A stretch of 64,000 bases of DNA. It comes from Variovorax sp. PBL-H6 (GTDB taxonomy: Bacteria > Pseudomonadota > Gammaproteobacteria > Burkholderiales > Burkholderiaceae_C). Positions 61,734 through 64,000 of this stretch are shown in pieces (positions within the stretch are counted from its first letter, which is position 1; each line of letters begins with the position of its first letter). Where the stretch lies: assembly GCF_901827155.1 (NCBI RefSeq), contig NZ_LR594659.1, forward strand, positions 1,550,001-1,614,000, read 5' to 3'. A program made the translations under genes and the position numbers. Below the pieces are notes generated by a model. That model had not been told where the DNA came from. It saw nothing but the letters and a program-made list of their open reading frames with translations, and did no database searches.

Positions 61734-63251
61734 ATGTCCACTTGGCTGACCTCGGCGCTTCAGAGAGAGCACTGGGCGATTGGCGACCAGACCTGGTCGC
61801 GCAATCCGGCAACGGGTGTCTTCGAGCTGGCCGACTACAAAGGATGGGGCGCGCCCCCGCAGGCGTGCGACCCTCTCGACCTGGCGCCCCTGGTGGGCGC
61901 CCGTGTGAGCGTCGACGGGGCAGATCGGGCAGGCAAGTCCGTCGCGCTCTATCCCGGGCCCTTCAAGTTCTCTCCCGTCACGGGCAAGGCGCTGCCCGCG
62001 CCATCCGCTGCCCATCGGGGCACCTGGTTGCCGCCCTTCGGCGGTGACAGCGCCACCGAAGATTCGCCGCAGGGTTTGCGCCTGACGGCCGCACCTCTCG
62101 CGCTGCGTTCGACGCTGTCCATCGAGTCCCTGCCCGACCGCCAGCTGGCGGCGCCTCCTGCGGGCCACTATCAATTTCTCGTCAGCGCGTGCCAGACCTG
62201 CGACGCCCGGTTGCTCGCCATGGAGTTTTCGCGTGGACGCATCTACCACTGGCTGCCGCACTCGGAACGATGGCTGGAGCTCCGTCCCGCCGGCGCGCAG
62301 GCACTCGGCAGGAGTTCTCTCGGCCAGGAGGCCTGGGGCATGGCGTTGCACGATCCGCAGGGCGCCAGCAGGATCTTCATGCCGACCGACGACGGACTGG
62401 CCATCGTCTCCATCAACCTGATCGCCGGAACCTTCCAGTCGCACGTCGTCGGCACCCGCTGCCTGGGCGCGCCCATCCTGTGGCAGGACAAGGTGTACGT
62501 GCCGATGCTGCAAGACGACGGCAAGCTGGGCGTTCATGGCCTGGATCCGGCGGGCACTGCGCTTTTCCGGGTCGAAGGGCCCGGGCTCGATGCCGCCCCG
62601 GCGGCGTGGGTCCGCCCGCTGGCCGATCGCCGGCAGATCGTCTGGATGTCGGCGGCGGGGCAGCTGCTCGTCAAAGCCGGCGACGGCGACAGGCTCGAAA
62701 CATCCCTGCTGCCCTGGCCGCCCGGCGTCGTGCCGAGCTTCGAGCTCGGCAGTCCCTACCTGTCGCGCAGTGGGCATCTCTGGCAGCAGTGCGCGCTGCA
62801 GGAGGGGGGCACAGAAGGCGAAGGGGGGCAGCGCTTCGCCTTCGTTCAACTGGGCCTTCGCGAGCCGGAGATCAGGCCGGCCAGTTCGCCTCGACTGAGC
62901 ACCGGCGCGGCGTGCTTCCAACGCGATGCGCGCCTGCGGATCGCACCGTGGTTCGATGCCGACATCTCCATGGATTCCGAGGCCGGCGAAGTGGTCATCC
63001 CCCTGCTGGAATCGACTTCGGCATCGACCGTGCTGTGCGCGCGCGTGGCGAGCACCGCCGCGACGGACACCCTCTTCGCATCGAACGAGGCGCATACCGC
63101 CACCTTCGAGCTGCATGGCGAGAACGACGTGCAGTTCTGGGTTGCCAGCCTGCCGCGGCCCTGGGCGACCCAGCCCTTCGTCTATGCGGGCCACCTGTAT
63201 CTCTATCACCCCGACAAGCGTCGTTTGCCAGGGTGGCGGATCGACCCATGA
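61734..63251 (+). CDS. Unrecognised 505-residue protein
   Basis: The frame is clean and codon use is normal. No family is recognised. There is no signal peptide or membrane segment. The N-terminal third has WTSALQREHWAIGD-like text and a proline-rich loop; the middle has many beta-type segments with short repeats (ACQTCDARLLAMEFSRGRIYHWL; VVGTRCLGAPILWQDKVYVPML; RQIVWMSAAGQLLVKAGDGD) that could be a beta-propeller. The C-terminus is rich in Trp and Tyr (FVYAGHLYLYHPDKRRLPGWRID). It precedes a zinc-ribbon protein, so the two may act together. Confidence 0.75.
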   Translation: MSTWLTSALQREHWAIGDQTWSRNPATGVFELADYKGWGAPPQACDPLDLAPLVGARVSVDGADRAGKSVALYPGPFKFSPVTGKALPAPSAAHRGTWLPPFGGDSATEDSPQGLRLTAAPLALRSTLSIESLPDRQLAAPPAGHYQFLVSACQTCDARLLAMEFSRGRIYHWLPHSERWLELRPAGAQALGRSSLGQEAWGMALHDPQGASRIFMPTDDGLAIVSINLIAGTFQSHVVGTRCLGAPILWQDKVYVPMLQDDGKLGVHGLDPAGTALFRVEGPGLDAAPAAWVRPLADRRQIVWMSAAGQLLVKAGDGDRLETSLLPWPPGVVPSFELGSPYLSRSGHLWQQCALQEGGTEGEGGQRFAFVQLGLREPEIRPASSPRLSTGAACFQRDARLRIAPWFDADISMDSEAGEVVIPLLESTSASTVLCARVASTAATDTLFASNEAHTATFELHGENDVQFWVASLPRPWATQPFVYAGHLYLYHPDKRRLPGWRIDP

Positions 63252-63275
63252 GCGGTGCTTGACCTGTTTCTCGAC

Positions 63276-64000
63276 ATGGCGAACCTGGCGGAACTGAAAC
63301 TGACGTTTTCGCAGCCGTGCAAGCGCTGTGCCCAACTGCTGTATGGGCGCGTCAAGTTCTGTCCGTACTGCGGCGGCGAGAGCGACGCACCCCGGTGGGG
63401 CGACGAGGCCGCGAACACGGCGTTCGGGCCCGGGCGTGCGGCCTCTGATACCGCCGAACCGGTGGCATCGCTGGCGGACGAGTTCCCCGCCATGCCGGAG
63501 GACGAAGCGGGAGAGACGACCGATGGTCCCATCGCCCCCGAGCTCCGCAACGAGGCCCGCGAGGAGCTGGGCCTGGACATCGCCCATATCGTCCCGGCCG
63601 CCTTCGAGTGGCCCGACGAGCTGCCGCTTGCGATCACGACGGCACAGCCGCGAGCCCCCGCGTTGCACCGGCGGCCGATTCTGAAGTACACCGCGATCGG
63701 GGTGGGGATGGCCGTGTCCGCGCTCGCGCTGGTCCTCGGCTATATCCGAACCAGCCAGGAGGGCGACGCCCGGAGATCGCAAGCGCCGATGGCGCAGCCG
63801 GTTCAGGCGCAGATCGCGCCGCGCCTCGCTGCCGCTGCATCTCCCGCCGAGTCGCGCACTGAGCCGCCGCAGGCCGTGCAAGCCCCGGCCGCCGCGCCGG
63901 TGCCGGTCGTGCCGGTCGCAGCGGCCACAGCCGTTCCCGCGTCGCCGATGCCTGCGCCGGAGACCGCGAAGGCTGCGTGCAACGAAGCTCTTGCGGCATT
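63276..64000 (+). CDS. Zinc-ribbon membrane protein with Pro/Ala-rich periplasmic-type region (3' end outside window)
   Basis: The frame is open from 63276 to the end of the window (at least 241 residues) and has no stop. A GTG at 63255, in the same frame, is an alternative start. Residues 14-36 form a zinc ribbon with two CxxC pairs (PCKRC and FCPYC). An acidic linker follows, then one hydrophobic helix near residues 142-158 (YTAIGVGMAVSALALVLGY). The remainder is rich in Pro, Ala and Val. The order zinc ribbon, helix, Pro/Ala linker suggests an anchored sensor or peptidoglycan-linked protein. Function is unknown. Confidence 0.72.
   Translation, partial: MANLAELKLTFSQPCKRCAQLLYGRVKFCPYCGGESDAPRWGDEAANTAFGPGRAASDTAEPVASLADEFPAMPEDEAGETTDGPIAPELRNEAREELGLDIAHIVPAAFEWPDELPLAITTAQPRAPALHRRPILKYTAIGVGMAVSALALVLGYIRTSQEGDARRSQAPMAQPVQAQIAPRLAAAASPAESRTEPPQAVQAPAAAPVPVVPVAAATAVPASPMPAPETAKAACNEALAA

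Noticed and set aside
1..64000. CRISPR arrays, tRNA/rRNA genes, integrases, transposases
   Set aside because: No regularly spaced repeats, cloverleaf sequences or recombinase motifs were recognised on either strand.

Overview
The window looks like a chromosomal stretch of a high-GC betaproteobacterium of the Comamonadaceae, most like Variovorax or a close relative. This rests on protein style, the NAD-glutamate dehydrogenase, the urtABCDE urea transporter, the trpS / M50 peptidase / YciO-like / PHP cluster, and many CaiC-, CaiB- and acyl-CoA dehydrogenase-type genes with Liv-type transporters. GC was judged by eye. No tRNA, rRNA, CRISPR array, prophage or transposase gene was seen.

Layout. 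1-13.9 kb is mostly housekeeping: a 5'-truncated NAD-glutamate dehydrogenase, a convergent histidine kinase/response regulator pair, trpS, an M50 protease, a YciO-like protein, an EamA transporter, a PHP phosphoesterase, a PPK2 polyphosphate kinase, an LpqC-like esterase and the frameshifted remnant of a class 3 lipase. 13.9-20.7 kb is the urea ABC transporter operon urtABCDE plus a DedA-rhodanese fusion. 20.7-30.5 kb is a divergent catabolic island. Its left arm holds an amino-acid ABC ATPase, an M20 deacylase and a 981-residue fusion of the three HcnA/HcnB/HcnC-like subunits. Its right arm holds a DapA-family lyase, a solute-binding protein, a permease, a hydantoinase and a GntR regulator. 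Between the arms lies a promoter overlaid by three GTATAC half-sites. 30.5-33.8 kb has an MFS transporter, a 25-residue membrane peptide, a ureD gene without urease genes beside it, and a nucleoside deaminase.

33.9-49.9 kb is an acyl-CoA catabolic region: acyl-CoA dehydrogenases, VOC proteins, a CoA-transferase, enoyl-CoA hydratases, an SDR dehydrogenase, a GntR regulator, a CaiC-like ligase, a FadB/FadJ-type fusion enzyme, a thiolase, an APH-type phosphotransferase and a LysR regulator. 49.96-50.64 kb is gene-free and carries two inverted 189-bp elements that look like non-autonomous MITEs. 50.6-60.7 kb is a second acyl-CoA module with its own transporter: two tandem Tat-type binding proteins, a fused LivHM permease, LivG, LivF, two acyl-CoA dehydrogenases and a CaiC-like ligase. 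The sequence TGNNATAACA occurs 45-50 nt upstream of three start codons in these two regions (36053, 39749, 50643), which suggests one regulon, perhaps run by the GntR protein at 39.7 kb. The window ends with an EamA transporter, an unrecognised 505-residue protein and a zinc-ribbon/membrane protein cut by the window edge.

The best candidates for something undescribed are the hydantoinase/oxidase-fusion island with its operator, the shared TGNNATAACA motif, and the 189-bp inverted-repeat elements.
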